58,323 bases of DNA, from contig JAMDCU010000089.1 of assembly GCA_023489485.1 (NCBI GenBank), positions 1-58,323 on the forward strand. The letters are read 5' to 3'. Source of the stretch: Chloroflexota bacterium (GTDB lineage: Bacteria; Chloroflexota; Anaerolineae; UBA4142). Shown piece after piece: positions 25,853 to 34,074 of this stretch; the first letter of the stretch is position 1; each line of letters starts with the position of its first letter. The translations under genes were made by a program, and so were the position numbers. A model generated the notes under the pieces. The model was not told where the DNA came from and searched no databases. It saw only the letters and a list, made by a program, of their open reading frames with translations.

Positions 25853-26554
25853 ATGATGTTCACCCCCTCAAGAACAGTCTCACCTATCCAATCAGCCGCT
25901 CCCGCGCATTACCTGGGGGTAAAGCGATTCATTGACGTTATTTTGGCACTCATCATCTTGATTGGCCTTGCTCCCGTTGAGCTTTTGATTGCCTGCCTAA
26001 TTAAGCTTACTTCCCCTGGGCCAATATTCTTCAGGCAAAGAAAAGAGATTGGTAAGGACGGGCGTATCTTTACGCTTTACAAATTCCGAACAATGTATGT
26101 TGGCGCGTCCGAAGGCATTAACGTTGAATTCCAAAAGAATTATATAACGAAGAACGAGCCCTACAAGTATGTCATCGATAGACGCGGACGAAGACGTCCG
26201 GTATACAAAGTCACAGACGACCCCCGGGTAACCAGGTTTGGGGCTCTGCTGCGCCGAACAGGGCTGGACGAGATGCCGCAATTCATCAACGTATTACGGG
26301 GCGAAATGAGCACCGTCGGGCCCCGTCCTGCTACGCTCTATGAGTATGAACATTACCAGCCCCATCACAAGCAGCGCCTGAGCGTTATTCCCGGAATAAC
26401 CGGCCTTCACCAAATCCGTACTCGCAGCTCTGTGGGTTTTGACGAGATGGTGAAAAGCGATCTCGACTATATCGCCAGGCGCTCTCTGTGGCTCGATTTG
26501 GAGATTATTCTCAAGACGCCCTGGGCCATGTTCTTTGGCAAAGGAGCCTGCTGA
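25853..26554 (+). CDS. Priming sugar-phosphate transferase (bacterial sugar transferase family)
   Basis: 233 residues from ATG 25853, preceded by AGAGG at a good distance; an upstream start at 25778 overlaps wecG. A single hydrophobic re-entrant helix (VKRFIDVILALIILIGLAPVE) is followed by the catalytic block IKLTSPGPIFFRQRKEIG, LYKFRTMY, RFGALLRRTGLDEMPQFINVL, RGEMSTVGPRPA and PGITGLHQIRTRS. It transfers a sugar phosphate to undecaprenyl phosphate, initiating repeat-unit synthesis. The full-length PglC-like core is present without the N-terminal domain of WcaJ/WbaP. Confidence 0.93.
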   Translation: MMFTPSRTVSPIQSAAPAHYLGVKRFIDVILALIILIGLAPVELLIACLIKLTSPGPIFFRQRKEIGKDGRIFTLYKFRTMYVGASEGINVEFQKNYITKNEPYKYVIDRRGRRRPVYKVTDDPRVTRFGALLRRTGLDEMPQFINVLRGEMSTVGPRPATLYEYEHYQPHHKQRLSVIPGITGLHQIRTRSSVGFDEMVKSDLDYIARRSLWLDLEIILKTPWAMFFGKGAC

Positions 26555-27288
26555 TTCGGTCCTCGGAAATCCGGGCACTGTTGCTCGCCGCCGGAGAGGG
26601 CACGCGGCTCCGGCCCTTGACCGAGAAACTCCCCAAGCCAATGGTCCGAGTCGACGGCAAGCCCATCCTCCAGCACAACATAGAGCTCCTCGCTCGCCAC
26701 AATATCCGCACGATTGCAGTCAATCTCCACCATTGTCCGGATGCAGTCACGAATCATTTCAAAGACGGTTCCCTCTTCGGTGTCGAGATTACCTACTCCC
26801 GCGAGGCTCAGCTCCTCGGCACCGCGGGGGCTGTCAAGAACCTGGAGCGCTTTTTCCAGTCGACGTTCCTTGTGATTTATGGCGATAACCTCTTGAACTG
26901 TGATCTCACCCGCCTCATAGCTTTTCACCGTCAGCGCGGCGGCATCGGCACGGTCGCCCTTCACTATCGCGAGGACACGCGCCAAAGTGGCGTAGCCGTC
27001 CTCGATGCTAGCGACCGGATCACGCATTTTATTGAGAAACCCCAAACCCCGGAACCTCCCAGCCACTGGGTAAATGCCGGCGTCCTCGTCCTGGAGCCGC
27101 AAGTGCTCCATTTTATCCCTCCCGCCGTCGCGTCTGATTTCGGTCGAGAAATCATGCCTCTCCTCCTTCAAAGAGGCGAGCGCTTGAATGGCTATCGCCT
27201 GGCCTCCGATGAAGGGCCATGGTGGATTGATACGCCCGCTGATCTCGCACGAGTCCAGACCATTTTCCAAGAGGTGGCGACCCAATGA
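26551..27288 (+). CDS. hddC: Sugar-phosphate nucleotidyltransferase, probably D-glycero-D-manno-heptose-1-P guanylyltransferase
   Basis: The protein proper begins RALLLAAGEGTRLRPLTEKLPKPM, the nucleotidyltransferase signature. No ATG, GTG or TTG lies close before it; GTG 26488 would give an overlap of 67 bases. A strong ribosome-binding site (AAAGGAG, 26540-26546) points to CTG 26551 or ATT 26554 as start, giving about 245 residues. Metal-binding YGDNLLNCD and sugar-binding FIEKPQTPEPPSHWVNAG follow. Its place beside hddA, gmhB and gmhA supports the heptose role; a mannose-1-P guanylyltransferase function is the alternative. It overlaps hddA by 4 bases. Confidence 0.85.
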   Translation: MIRSSEIRALLLAAGEGTRLRPLTEKLPKPMVRVDGKPILQHNIELLARHNIRTIAVNLHHCPDAVTNHFKDGSLFGVEITYSREAQLLGTAGAVKNLERFFQSTFLVIYGDNLLNCDLTRLIAFHRQRGGIGTVALHYREDTRQSGVAVLDASDRITHFIEKPQTPEPPSHWVNAGVLVLEPQVLHFIPPAVASDFGREIMPLLLQRGERLNGYRLASDEGPWWIDTPADLARVQTIFQEVATQ

Positions 27289-28274
27289 TTCTTGCCCGTG
27301 CCCCCGTGCGCATCCCCCTCGGCGGTGGTGGAACCGATCTACCCTCGTACTATTCTCGTTTCGGCGGTTTCGTCCTCAGCGCGGCGATCAACAAGTACGT
27401 CTACATCTACGTGAACCGGCCGGCGGCGGATGATCTCCTCCGCATCAAGTACAGCCGGTACGAGGAAACCGACCGAGTGGACGATATCCTCCACGATCTG
27501 GTCCGTCCTGCCCTCAACCTCCTCAACCTAGACTCGGGCCTCGAGATCGTCTCGATGGCCGATGTCCCTGCCGGTACCGGTATGGGATCTTCCGGCAGTT
27601 ACCTGGTCGCGCTCCTCACTGCGCTGCACTCGTTCAAGCGAGAGCGCGTTCCCATTCAGGCTCTTGCCGAAGAGGCCTGCCACGTGGAGATGGAGATGGC
27701 GGGCCATCCGGTCGGCAAGCACGACCACTATCTCGCCGCCTTCGGCGGCATAACCTGCCTGGATATCGACACTCATGGCAAGGTGCGCGTCTCTCCCCTG
27801 GACATACCTATCCATGCCGCTGAGGAACTTAGGTCTTCCATCCTGCTCTACTATACCGGCAAGCGCCGTCCCAGCTCCGAGGTATTGAGCGAGCAAAAGC
27901 GCGATACCGAGCAAGGCGATGCGACCGTTCTCGACAGCCTGCACAAGACCAAGGAGCTCGGTTTCCAAATCAAAGAGGCCCTCCTAAAGGGCGATGTCAA
28001 TGCGTTCGGCCAACTGCTGGACGAGCATTGGCAGAACAAAAAACGCCGCTCGTCAAAGATCAGCGATCCTCGCCTCGATGTGCTTTATGACTGCGCCCGG
28101 CAAAACGGCGCTTTGGGCGGCAAGATCATGGGCGCCGGCGGTGGCGGCTTTTTCCTGTTCTGCTGCCCGAACGGGAACAGGGGCGCCGTCCGCCGCGCCA
28201 TGAACTCGCAAGGGCTGCGTGAAGTCCCCTTTGATTTCGATTACGAAGGCGCCAAGGTCCTCGTGAACTTTTAG
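27285..28274 (+). CDS. hddA: D-glycero-alpha-D-manno-heptose-7-phosphate kinase (GHMP family)
   Basis: 329 residues. It begins MILARAPVRIPLGGGGTDLPSY, the HddA signature. The GHMP ATP-binding motif is PAGTGMGSSGSYLVAL (about residues 93-108), then GKHDHYLAAFGGI and the C-terminal MGAGGGGFFLFCC. It phosphorylates heptose-7-phosphate at C1 to the alpha-1,7-bisphosphate, which GmhB then dephosphorylates at C7. HddA rather than HldE marks the GDP-activated D-glycero-alpha-D-manno-heptose route. Confidence 0.92.
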   Translation: MILARAPVRIPLGGGGTDLPSYYSRFGGFVLSAAINKYVYIYVNRPAADDLLRIKYSRYEETDRVDDILHDLVRPALNLLNLDSGLEIVSMADVPAGTGMGSSGSYLVALLTALHSFKRERVPIQALAEEACHVEMEMAGHPVGKHDHYLAAFGGITCLDIDTHGKVRVSPLDIPIHAAEELRSSILLYYTGKRRPSSEVLSEQKRDTEQGDATVLDSLHKTKELGFQIKEALLKGDVNAFGQLLDEHWQNKKRRSSKISDPRLDVLYDCARQNGALGGKIMGAGGGGFFLFCCPNGNRGAVRRAMNSQGLREVPFDFDYEGAKVLVNF

Positions 28275-28287
28275 GAAGGAGTCATAA

Positions 28288-29484
28288 CTGAAGGTTCTCG
28301 TCACCGGCGGCGCCGGTTTCATCGGGTCGCATACCGTAGATTTGCTTTTGGAAAAAGGGTACGATGTCCGGATCGTGGACAGTCTTCAGCCCCGCGTCCA
28401 TCCGCGCGGCAAGCCGGACTATGTTCCCAAGGAAGCAGAGTTTATCGTCGGCGACGTGGCGAATCCGGAGGACCTGAGCAAAGCCCTGGAAGGGATGGAT
28501 TTTGTCTTCCATCTCGCGGCTTACCAGGACTATATGCCGGATTTCAGCCGCTTTATTCACACGAATACCGAATCGTCAGCCCTCATGTTCGAGCTCATTG
28601 TCGCCAATCGCAAGCGGTACCCGGTGAAAAAGATCGTGTTTGCCGCATCGCAGGCAGTCTCCGGTGAAGGCAAGTATCGGTGCGTTCACGGCGGCACACC
28701 CGTTCCCCTGCCCCCGCTGGGAGGGAGCAGGGCGGTAGGTGAGTACACCTCTTGCGGCATCTTCTACCCCGGTCCGCGTTCGCTGGATCAGCTCCGTCGC
28801 GGCCAATGGGATTTCTGCTGTCCGGATTGTGGCGGTCCCGCCGAACCGATGCTCATCGACGAAGCGACCTGCAATCATCCGCATACGGCCTATGGAATCT
28901 CCAAGTACGCTATCGAACTCCTTGCCTTTAACCTTGGCCGTCGCTATGGGATTCCGACCGCCGCCATGCGCTACACGTACGTCCAGGGTCCTCGCAATTC
29001 TTTCTTCAACGCCTACTCCGGCATTGCCCGTCGTTTCGCCCTGCGCATACGGGCGGGGCTGTCCGCCGTCTGCTATGAGGATGGCCAGCAGCTCCGGGAC
29101 TATGTGAACGTCCGGGATGTCGCCTGTGCAAACGTCATGGTGCTCGAGGCGCCCCAGGCGGATGGGCTCGCCTACAACGTTGGCGGCGGCCGTGCCATCA
29201 CCGTCCTCGATTTTGCCAACATCATGCTGAAAGAGACCGGCAGTCCGCTCGCCCCGCAGGTTCCCGGCGAGTTTAGGCTCGGCGACACGCGGCACACGGT
29301 TTCGGATATCAGCCGCATGCGCGCCCTTGGCTGGGAGCCAAAGGTCCCCGTCGAGCAGAACGTGCGCGAGTACCTCGAATGGCTTGATACTCAGACCGGC
29401 ACGGACGAATACCTCTTTGAAGCGGAGCGCATCATGAAAGAGCATCAGGTGGTACAGAAAGCCGACGTGGCTCGGGCAGCATAG
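28288..29484 (+). CDS. Extended-SDR nucleotide-sugar epimerase with a cysteine-rich insert; probable CTG start
   Basis: The Rossmann motif KVLVTGGAGFIGSHTVDLL requires a start before 28342. The only fitting codon is CTG 28288, six bases after a strong ribosome-binding site (GGAAGGAG), giving 398 residues. FAASQAVSG, YGISKYAIELLAF (YxxxK) and LRDYVNVRDVACANVMVL are standard for UDP-Glc-4-epimerase-like enzymes. Residues about 150-195 hold an unusual insert, YTSCGIFYPG, then FCCPDCGGPAEPML, EATCNHPH, that could bind zinc. Context in the heptose operon suggests modification of GDP-heptose, but the reaction is not established. Confidence 0.86.
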   Translation: MKVLVTGGAGFIGSHTVDLLLEKGYDVRIVDSLQPRVHPRGKPDYVPKEAEFIVGDVANPEDLSKALEGMDFVFHLAAYQDYMPDFSRFIHTNTESSALMFELIVANRKRYPVKKIVFAASQAVSGEGKYRCVHGGTPVPLPPLGGSRAVGEYTSCGIFYPGPRSLDQLRRGQWDFCCPDCGGPAEPMLIDEATCNHPHTAYGISKYAIELLAFNLGRRYGIPTAAMRYTYVQGPRNSFFNAYSGIARRFALRIRAGLSAVCYEDGQQLRDYVNVRDVACANVMVLEAPQADGLAYNVGGGRAITVLDFANIMLKETGSPLAPQVPGEFRLGDTRHTVSDISRMRALGWEPKVPVEQNVREYLEWLDTQTGTDEYLFEAERIMKEHQVVQKADVARAA

Positions 29485-29502
29485 GGGAGGAGGGAGAAGC
29501 GA

Positions 29503-30186
29503 ATGCATCGCGCGGTTTTCTTGGATCGAGATGGCGTTATCAACCCGATGGTTTACGACCCGGAATTCGGCCTCGTCGATTCGCCGGCCAACCCAGACGA
29601 ATTCCGCCTAAACTCTCGCGTCGGCGAGTCCATCCGTCGCATCAACGAAATGGGGTTTCTCGCCATTGTCGTTTCCAACCAGCCGGGGGTGGCCAAGGGC
29701 CGCTTTACCCCCTCCCTTCTCGGCGCCGTGACGGACAAGATGCATGCCGAGCTCGCTCGTTCTCAAGCGCGCCTCGATGGCGTCTACTACTGTTTGCACC
29801 ATCCGCACGCGCTCCTCGAAGAGTATCGCTTCACCTGTGTCTGCCGGAAACCCAAGCCTGGCCTGCTCCTACAAGCGGCGCAAGAGTGGCACATCGACCT
29901 CGCCAGCTCCTACGTTATTGGCGATGGCCTGACGGATATGCTCGCGGGGCAGTTCGTGGGTACCACCAATATCTTTATCAGCAGTCGCAAATGCTACATC
30001 TGCGACGAAGTCGTCCGGCAGGACGTTCAAATCGAATACGTGGCCCAAGACCTTTCGGACGCCGTGACCCTTGTCGAATCTCGCGAGTCTGGCAAGGCGC
30101 TCGATCCGACTCGGTACTTTCCACTCAAGCCGTCTCTCCCTGTACAGACTCGGGAATCCCTCTCCGCTTTAGGAACAAGCCGATGA
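29503..30186 (+). CDS. gmhB: D-glycero-D-manno-heptose-1,7-bisphosphate 7-phosphatase (HAD family)
   Basis: 227 residues from ATG 29503, preceded by GGAGAAG. HAD motif I is FLDRDGVINP (nucleophile and acid Asp), motif II VVSNQPGVAKG, motif III CRKPKPGLL and motif IV YVIGDGLTDMLAG. The GmhB zinc site is seen as CLHHPHAL and CVCRKPKPG. It removes the C7 phosphate made redundant by HddA. A 40-residue C-terminal tail extends beyond usual family length. Its stop overlaps the gmhA start (ATGA). Confidence 0.9.
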   Translation: MHRAVFLDRDGVINPMVYDPEFGLVDSPANPDEFRLNSRVGESIRRINEMGFLAIVVSNQPGVAKGRFTPSLLGAVTDKMHAELARSQARLDGVYYCLHHPHALLEEYRFTCVCRKPKPGLLLQAAQEWHIDLASSYVIGDGLTDMLAGQFVGTTNIFISSRKCYICDEVVRQDVQIEYVAQDLSDAVTLVESRESGKALDPTRYFPLKPSLPVQTRESLSALGTSR

Positions 30187-30779
30187 ATTACTCTTCCCAG
30201 TACCTGACTGAAGCCCGTGAGATTCTGGTCCGCTTGAGCGATGGCGAATTGGAACGCATGGCCGACATCCTCTGCCAAGCGCGCGAACGCGGCGGTCGGC
30301 TGTTCATCCTCGGAGTGGGGGGCGGCGCGGGGCATGCGTCTCACGCCGTGAACGATTTTCGCAAGATTGCCGGATTTGAAGCCTATGCACCTACGGATAA
30401 TGTTTCCGAGTTGACCGCACGGATCAATGATGATGGTTGGGAAACTTGCTACGTCAACTGGCTCCGCGGCAGTCGCCTGTGCAAACAAGACATCATTCTC
30501 GTGTTTTCTGTTGGCGGCGGCGATGCGGAGCGGAATGTGAGCGCCAATCTCATACGCGCCCTCGATTATGCGCGGGAGGTGGGCGCATCCATTGTCGGCA
30601 TTGTGGGCAGGAACGGTGGTTACACGGCCCGTGTGGCCAATGCTTGCATCATCGTCCCCGTGATCAACTCCAGCAACGTGACTCCGCACACCGAATCCTT
30701 TCAGGCACTCGTTTGGCACCTATTGGTATCGCACCCCAAGCTCAAGAACGCGGAAATGAAGTGGGAATCTGCATGCTAA
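30183..30779 (+). CDS. gmhA: Sedoheptulose-7-phosphate isomerase (SIS domain)
   Basis: 198 residues from ATG 30183, coupled to gmhB by ATGA; a longer open frame starting in gmhB is not used. The SIS fold is seen as GGRLFILGVGGGAGHASHAVNDF, IILVFSVGGGDAERNVSANL, SIVGIVGRNGGYTARVAN and C-terminal HTESFQALVWHLLVSHP. It converts sedoheptulose-7-P to D-glycero-D-manno-heptose-7-P, the first committed step. The loop GGGAGHASHAV differs from the canonical GNGGSAADAQH of Gram-negative GmhA, and substrate preference should be treated with some caution. Confidence 0.85.
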   Translation: MNYSSQYLTEAREILVRLSDGELERMADILCQARERGGRLFILGVGGGAGHASHAVNDFRKIAGFEAYAPTDNVSELTARINDDGWETCYVNWLRGSRLCKQDIILVFSVGGGDAERNVSANLIRALDYAREVGASIVGIVGRNGGYTARVANACIIVPVINSSNVTPHTESFQALVWHLLVSHPKLKNAEMKWESAC

Positions 30780-30818
30780 GCGAGTGCGCCGCATATCCTT
30801 CAAGGAGGAGAGGACGCC

Positions 30819-31532
30819 ATGCCCATTTTTCTTGACACGGGCAATTTGACCGAGATTGAGCGGTACCACAAGATGGGCATTCTGCGCGGGGTGACGACCA
30901 ATCCGACCATCTTGCTGAAGGAGGGAGTCACGGGAGGAATGCCAGGCATCGAGAGGCGGTCGCGGGAAATTGCAGGCTTGATCGCTCCCCTGCCCCTCTC
31001 GGTTGAAGTCACCACGAACGATCCTGCTCAAGCCGTTGACCAGGCCCGCACCTTTGCCCGCTGGGCGTCCAACATTGTGGTTAAGGTGACCGTTCACGGG
31101 CCAAACGGAGAGCTGGAAAACATGCAGGTGATCCATGACCTCGAGACACGCCACAATGTGCGGGTCAACGTGACGGCGATGATGAGTGCACAGCAGTGCT
31201 TCTTGGCGGCCATGGCCGGAGCCACCTACGTCTCCATCTTTGGCGGTCGCGTGAACAACATGGGGTATAACGCGTGTGCGGAGATAACCAAGTTGCGCAA
31301 GCTCCTGGACCAATTTGGGCTCAAGGCACAGATCATTGTCGGTTCGACCCGTGAAGTTCTAAATGTTGTCGAATGGCTGGAAGCCGGCGCGCATATTGTC
31401 ACCGTCGTTCCTGACCTTCTCAAGGGCATGATTGTCCACCCCTACACAAAAGAGACCGTCCAAATGTTCCTCCGGGACGCGGCCAAAGCGGAGGAAGCGC
31501 TTAGGATCCAACTTCCTATTGCCGCGGAATAG
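30819..31532 (+). CDS. Transaldolase/fructose-6-phosphate aldolase family enzyme
   Basis: 237 residues from ATG 30819 with GGAGGAGAGG upstream. IFLDTGNLTEIERYHKMGI, GVTTNPTILLKEG, the Schiff-base Lys in NIVVKVTVHGPNGE (about residue 90) and VSIFGGRVNNMGYN identify the short TalC/FSA-type transaldolase family. Placed 39 bases after gmhA, it could form sedoheptulose-7-P and so feed the heptose pathway. Family members also act as fructose-6-P aldolases, so the exact reaction is inferred. Confidence 0.87.
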   Translation: MPIFLDTGNLTEIERYHKMGILRGVTTNPTILLKEGVTGGMPGIERRSREIAGLIAPLPLSVEVTTNDPAQAVDQARTFARWASNIVVKVTVHGPNGELENMQVIHDLETRHNVRVNVTAMMSAQQCFLAAMAGATYVSIFGGRVNNMGYNACAEITKLRKLLDQFGLKAQIIVGSTREVLNVVEWLEAGAHIVTVVPDLLKGMIVHPYTKETVQMFLRDAAKAEEALRIQLPIAAE

Positions 31533-31623
31533 AATACATACCGACGGCAATCGCTGTATTTGACCATCCCATCGATAGGGGCAATATCGTTGTGACGCCA
31601 GATATGGATCATTTGCAAGTCTC

Positions 31624-32205
31624 GTGAAATCCAAGCCGTGGTGGGCTCATTTGCTGAATCTGTTTTGGGCATTGACCCCAGGAAGATGGCGTGTACCGCT
31701 GGTCGACCTGATTTGCATGATCAGTGCTGGAGGCAGATTAATACCCAAAGCGAGCGTAGGAGCGATCATCACTTCTGGGGTCGACGGCAGTCAAAGAGTG
31801 TTCTTGGTCCGCCGCGCCTATCAACCCTTCAAGGACTATTGGTGCTTGCCGGGCGGCAACATCAAGAGAAATGAACAGGCTATTGACGCGATCGTACGTG
31901 AGGTGAAGGAAGAAACCGGGCTGGATTTCGAGCCGCACTTTTGGCGGTACTTTGACGAGATTATACCCGATATGGGAATTCACTCTATCGTTTTGGTTTT
32001 CACAGGCCCGGCACTGGGGGAGACGGGCTTGCCCAGAGATGAGGTGACAGAAATTTGCAGGTTTCCGCTGACAGAGGCTCGCTGCCTGAAGCTGGCATTC
32101 TGCCATGGAATGATACTGGACGAGTTCGCTGCCTTGCAAGGCCAATCATCGTTGTTGGCGCGAGCTATGAGTCCGACCAAACCCTGCCCGACCGTCGTCC
32201 TCTAG
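31624..32205 (+). CDS. NUDIX hydrolase
   Basis: 193 residues from GTG 31624. The Nudix box is complete: GGNIKRNEQAIDAIVREVKE then ETGLD, fitting G-x5-E-x7-REUXEEXGU. About 40 residues precede the Nudix core, including a basic amphipathic start (MKSKPWWAHLLNLFWALTPG) that may contact the membrane. Such enzymes hydrolyse nucleoside diphosphate derivatives; here a GDP- or UDP-sugar, or a lipid-linked diphosphate, is conceivable but unproven. Confidence 0.87.
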   Translation: MKSKPWWAHLLNLFWALTPGRWRVPLVDLICMISAGGRLIPKASVGAIITSGVDGSQRVFLVRRAYQPFKDYWCLPGGNIKRNEQAIDAIVREVKEETGLDFEPHFWRYFDEIIPDMGIHSIVLVFTGPALGETGLPRDEVTEICRFPLTEARCLKLAFCHGMILDEFAALQGQSSLLARAMSPTKPCPTVVL

Positions 32206-32383
32206 CCCTCTCGCCCAGCCGCTGCCGCTGCAGGGCGCCGGCGTATTGATCTTTGTCCCCGCTATCTTTCATCTGGTTCTTTCAAAGAAGTAGAGTTTTC
32301 TCCGTAGTACCGCATGAGGATCTTGTTGCGATTCTCTTCGGCCTCCCGTCAGATAGATCGGGAGGAGAGGGAGTGATGGTTCG
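32206..32383 (+). promoter_or_regulatory. Leader of the chain-length kinase gene with a small hairpin beside its ribosome-binding site
   Basis: CCTCCCG (32342-32348) pairs with CGGGAGG (32359-32365), immediately before GGAGAGGGAG. A five-codon frame (ATG 32376 to TGA 32391) overlaps the true start at 32384, which could couple or limit translation. No convincing -35/-10 pair was seen in these 178 bases. Confidence 0.35.
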
Positions 32384-34045
32384 ATGGAATTGAGACAGTA
32401 TGCTTCGATTCTTCTGAAATGGTGGTGGTTGATTGCGCTCTGCCTCGTTCTGGCTGGCGGGACCGCGTTCGGGGTGAGCCGTATGATGACGCCCGTCTAT
32501 CAAGCGTCGGCGACTCTGATGGTGAGTCCGGGGTCGAATGCGACGACGACCGACTATACCGCGGTTCTCACCGGGCAGCAGCTGGCCAAGACCTACACCG
32601 AGCTCTTGAAAAAGCGCCCCGTGCTCCAGGGAGCCATCGCCGCCCTGAATCTCTCGATGACACCCGATCAGTTGGCCGCGCGGGAGAATGTCCAACTCGT
32701 CCGCGATACCCAACTTGTCACCGTGCAGATCGAGGACGAGGACCCCGTCCTGGCCGCCAACCTTGTGAACCAAATCGCAAAGGAATTCATTGAGACGAAT
32801 CAGACGAGCCAGCTCAGCCGGTTTGCCAGTTCCAAGGAAAATCTCCTGAACCAGATGAAGCTCGTCGCATCGGATATGGCGAGCACGCAGGCGGACTTGG
32901 ACAAAGCGAGAGCCGCCGGGAATACGTCCGAAGTTACGCGGCTTGAGACCAGCCTCACCCAGCAGCGCTCGAGCTACTCGGACCTTCTCAAGAGTTACGA
33001 AGACATCCGCGTCACCGAGGCGAAATCGCTCGACACCGTGGTTGTCGCCGATCCGGCCGAAGCGCCGAGCAAGCCCGTTCGCCCCAATGTGCTGATGAAT
33101 ACGCTCCTCGCAGCCGTCGTCGGCGCCATGCTCGCGGTCGGCGTCGCCTTTCTCGTCGAGTACCTGGACGATCATCTCCATTCCGCCGAGGACGTGGATG
33201 CCACCCTCCATCTCCCTCTCCTTGGGCGGACCACCCGCATCCATGCGCAGAATCCTACGGACCGCCTGATCGTCCAAAAGGACCCTCGCTCTCCGATCGC
33301 CGAGGCCTATCGCTCATTCCGGACCAACGTCCATTTCTCGAACGTGGATAAACCCGCCAAAGCGATTCTGGTGACGAGCGCGAATCCGACTGAAGGCAAG
33401 AGCACAACCGCGGCCAATCTCGCGGTGGTCATGGCGCAGGCCGATCTCCAGGTGCTCCTTGTCGATACCGACCTGCGCAAGCCCATCCTGCACCAGATTT
33501 TCGAGGTCTCGAATGACTTTGGTCTGACGAGTGCTTTTCTCCAGGAAAAAAGCCCGATGAATGGCATTGTGCAGCAAACCAAAGTGCCCAAGCTCCACCT
33601 GATCACGAGCGGGCCGCTCCCCCCCAACCCCTCGGAGCTTTTGGGCTCGCAGCGGATGCGCAGTCTCATCGGCGTCTTGAAAGAAAAGTTCGACGTCGTC
33701 ATCTTCGACAGCCCTCCCGTTCTCGCGGTAACGGATGCGAGCGTGCTCGCTCCGCAAGCCGATGGTGTGATCCTCGTCGTCGATTCCGAGAGGACGCGCC
33801 GTGGGGCGGCTCAGCTCGCGGTGAGCAACCTCCAGCAGATCGGCGCTCATTTCATGGGCGTCGCGCTGACCAAGCTGTCTGCCAAGGCAGCGGGTGGTTA
33901 TTACAACTATAACAATTATTACTATTACAGTTCCAACGGCGATAGAAATCGCCATTCCCACAACGGCAGCCTGGTACCCACCGTGTCCGAGCCCAAGAAC
34001 GGGCATGTCAAGCCGGCTGCCCCCGAGACGCTGGTCAAGCAATAG
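32384..34045 (+). CDS. Polysaccharide co-polymerase and tyrosine autokinase (Wzz domain fused to BY-kinase)
   Basis: 553 residues from ATG 32384. Helix 1 (WWWLIALCLVLAGGTAFGVS, about residues 13-32) and helix 2 (NTLLAAVVGAMLAVGVAFLVEYL, about 240-262) enclose a periplasmic Wzz domain with a coiled coil around 165-205. The cytoplasmic kinase has Walker A SANPTEGKSTTAANLA (about 330), A' LLVDTDLRKP and B VVIFDSPPVL. The end carries a tyrosine cluster, GGYYNYNNYYYYSS, the usual autophosphorylation site. It sets chain length and coordinates polymerisation and export. Confidence 0.93.
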   Translation: MELRQYASILLKWWWLIALCLVLAGGTAFGVSRMMTPVYQASATLMVSPGSNATTTDYTAVLTGQQLAKTYTELLKKRPVLQGAIAALNLSMTPDQLAARENVQLVRDTQLVTVQIEDEDPVLAANLVNQIAKEFIETNQTSQLSRFASSKENLLNQMKLVASDMASTQADLDKARAAGNTSEVTRLETSLTQQRSSYSDLLKSYEDIRVTEAKSLDTVVVADPAEAPSKPVRPNVLMNTLLAAVVGAMLAVGVAFLVEYLDDHLHSAEDVDATLHLPLLGRTTRIHAQNPTDRLIVQKDPRSPIAEAYRSFRTNVHFSNVDKPAKAILVTSANPTEGKSTTAANLAVVMAQADLQVLLVDTDLRKPILHQIFEVSNDFGLTSAFLQEKSPMNGIVQQTKVPKLHLITSGPLPPNPSELLGSQRMRSLIGVLKEKFDVVIFDSPPVLAVTDASVLAPQADGVILVVDSERTRRGAAQLAVSNLQQIGAHFMGVALTKLSAKAAGGYYNYNNYYYYSSNGDRNRHSHNGSLVPTVSEPKNGHVKPAAPETLVKQ

Positions 34046-34074
34046 GTATCAAGTCTCACGTCATCTTATTCTCT

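Noticed and set aside
32282..33277. 331-codon minus-strand frame opposite the tyrosine autokinase
   Set aside because: It is a GC-skew shadow of the Wzz domain; the plus-strand protein has unambiguous motifs.
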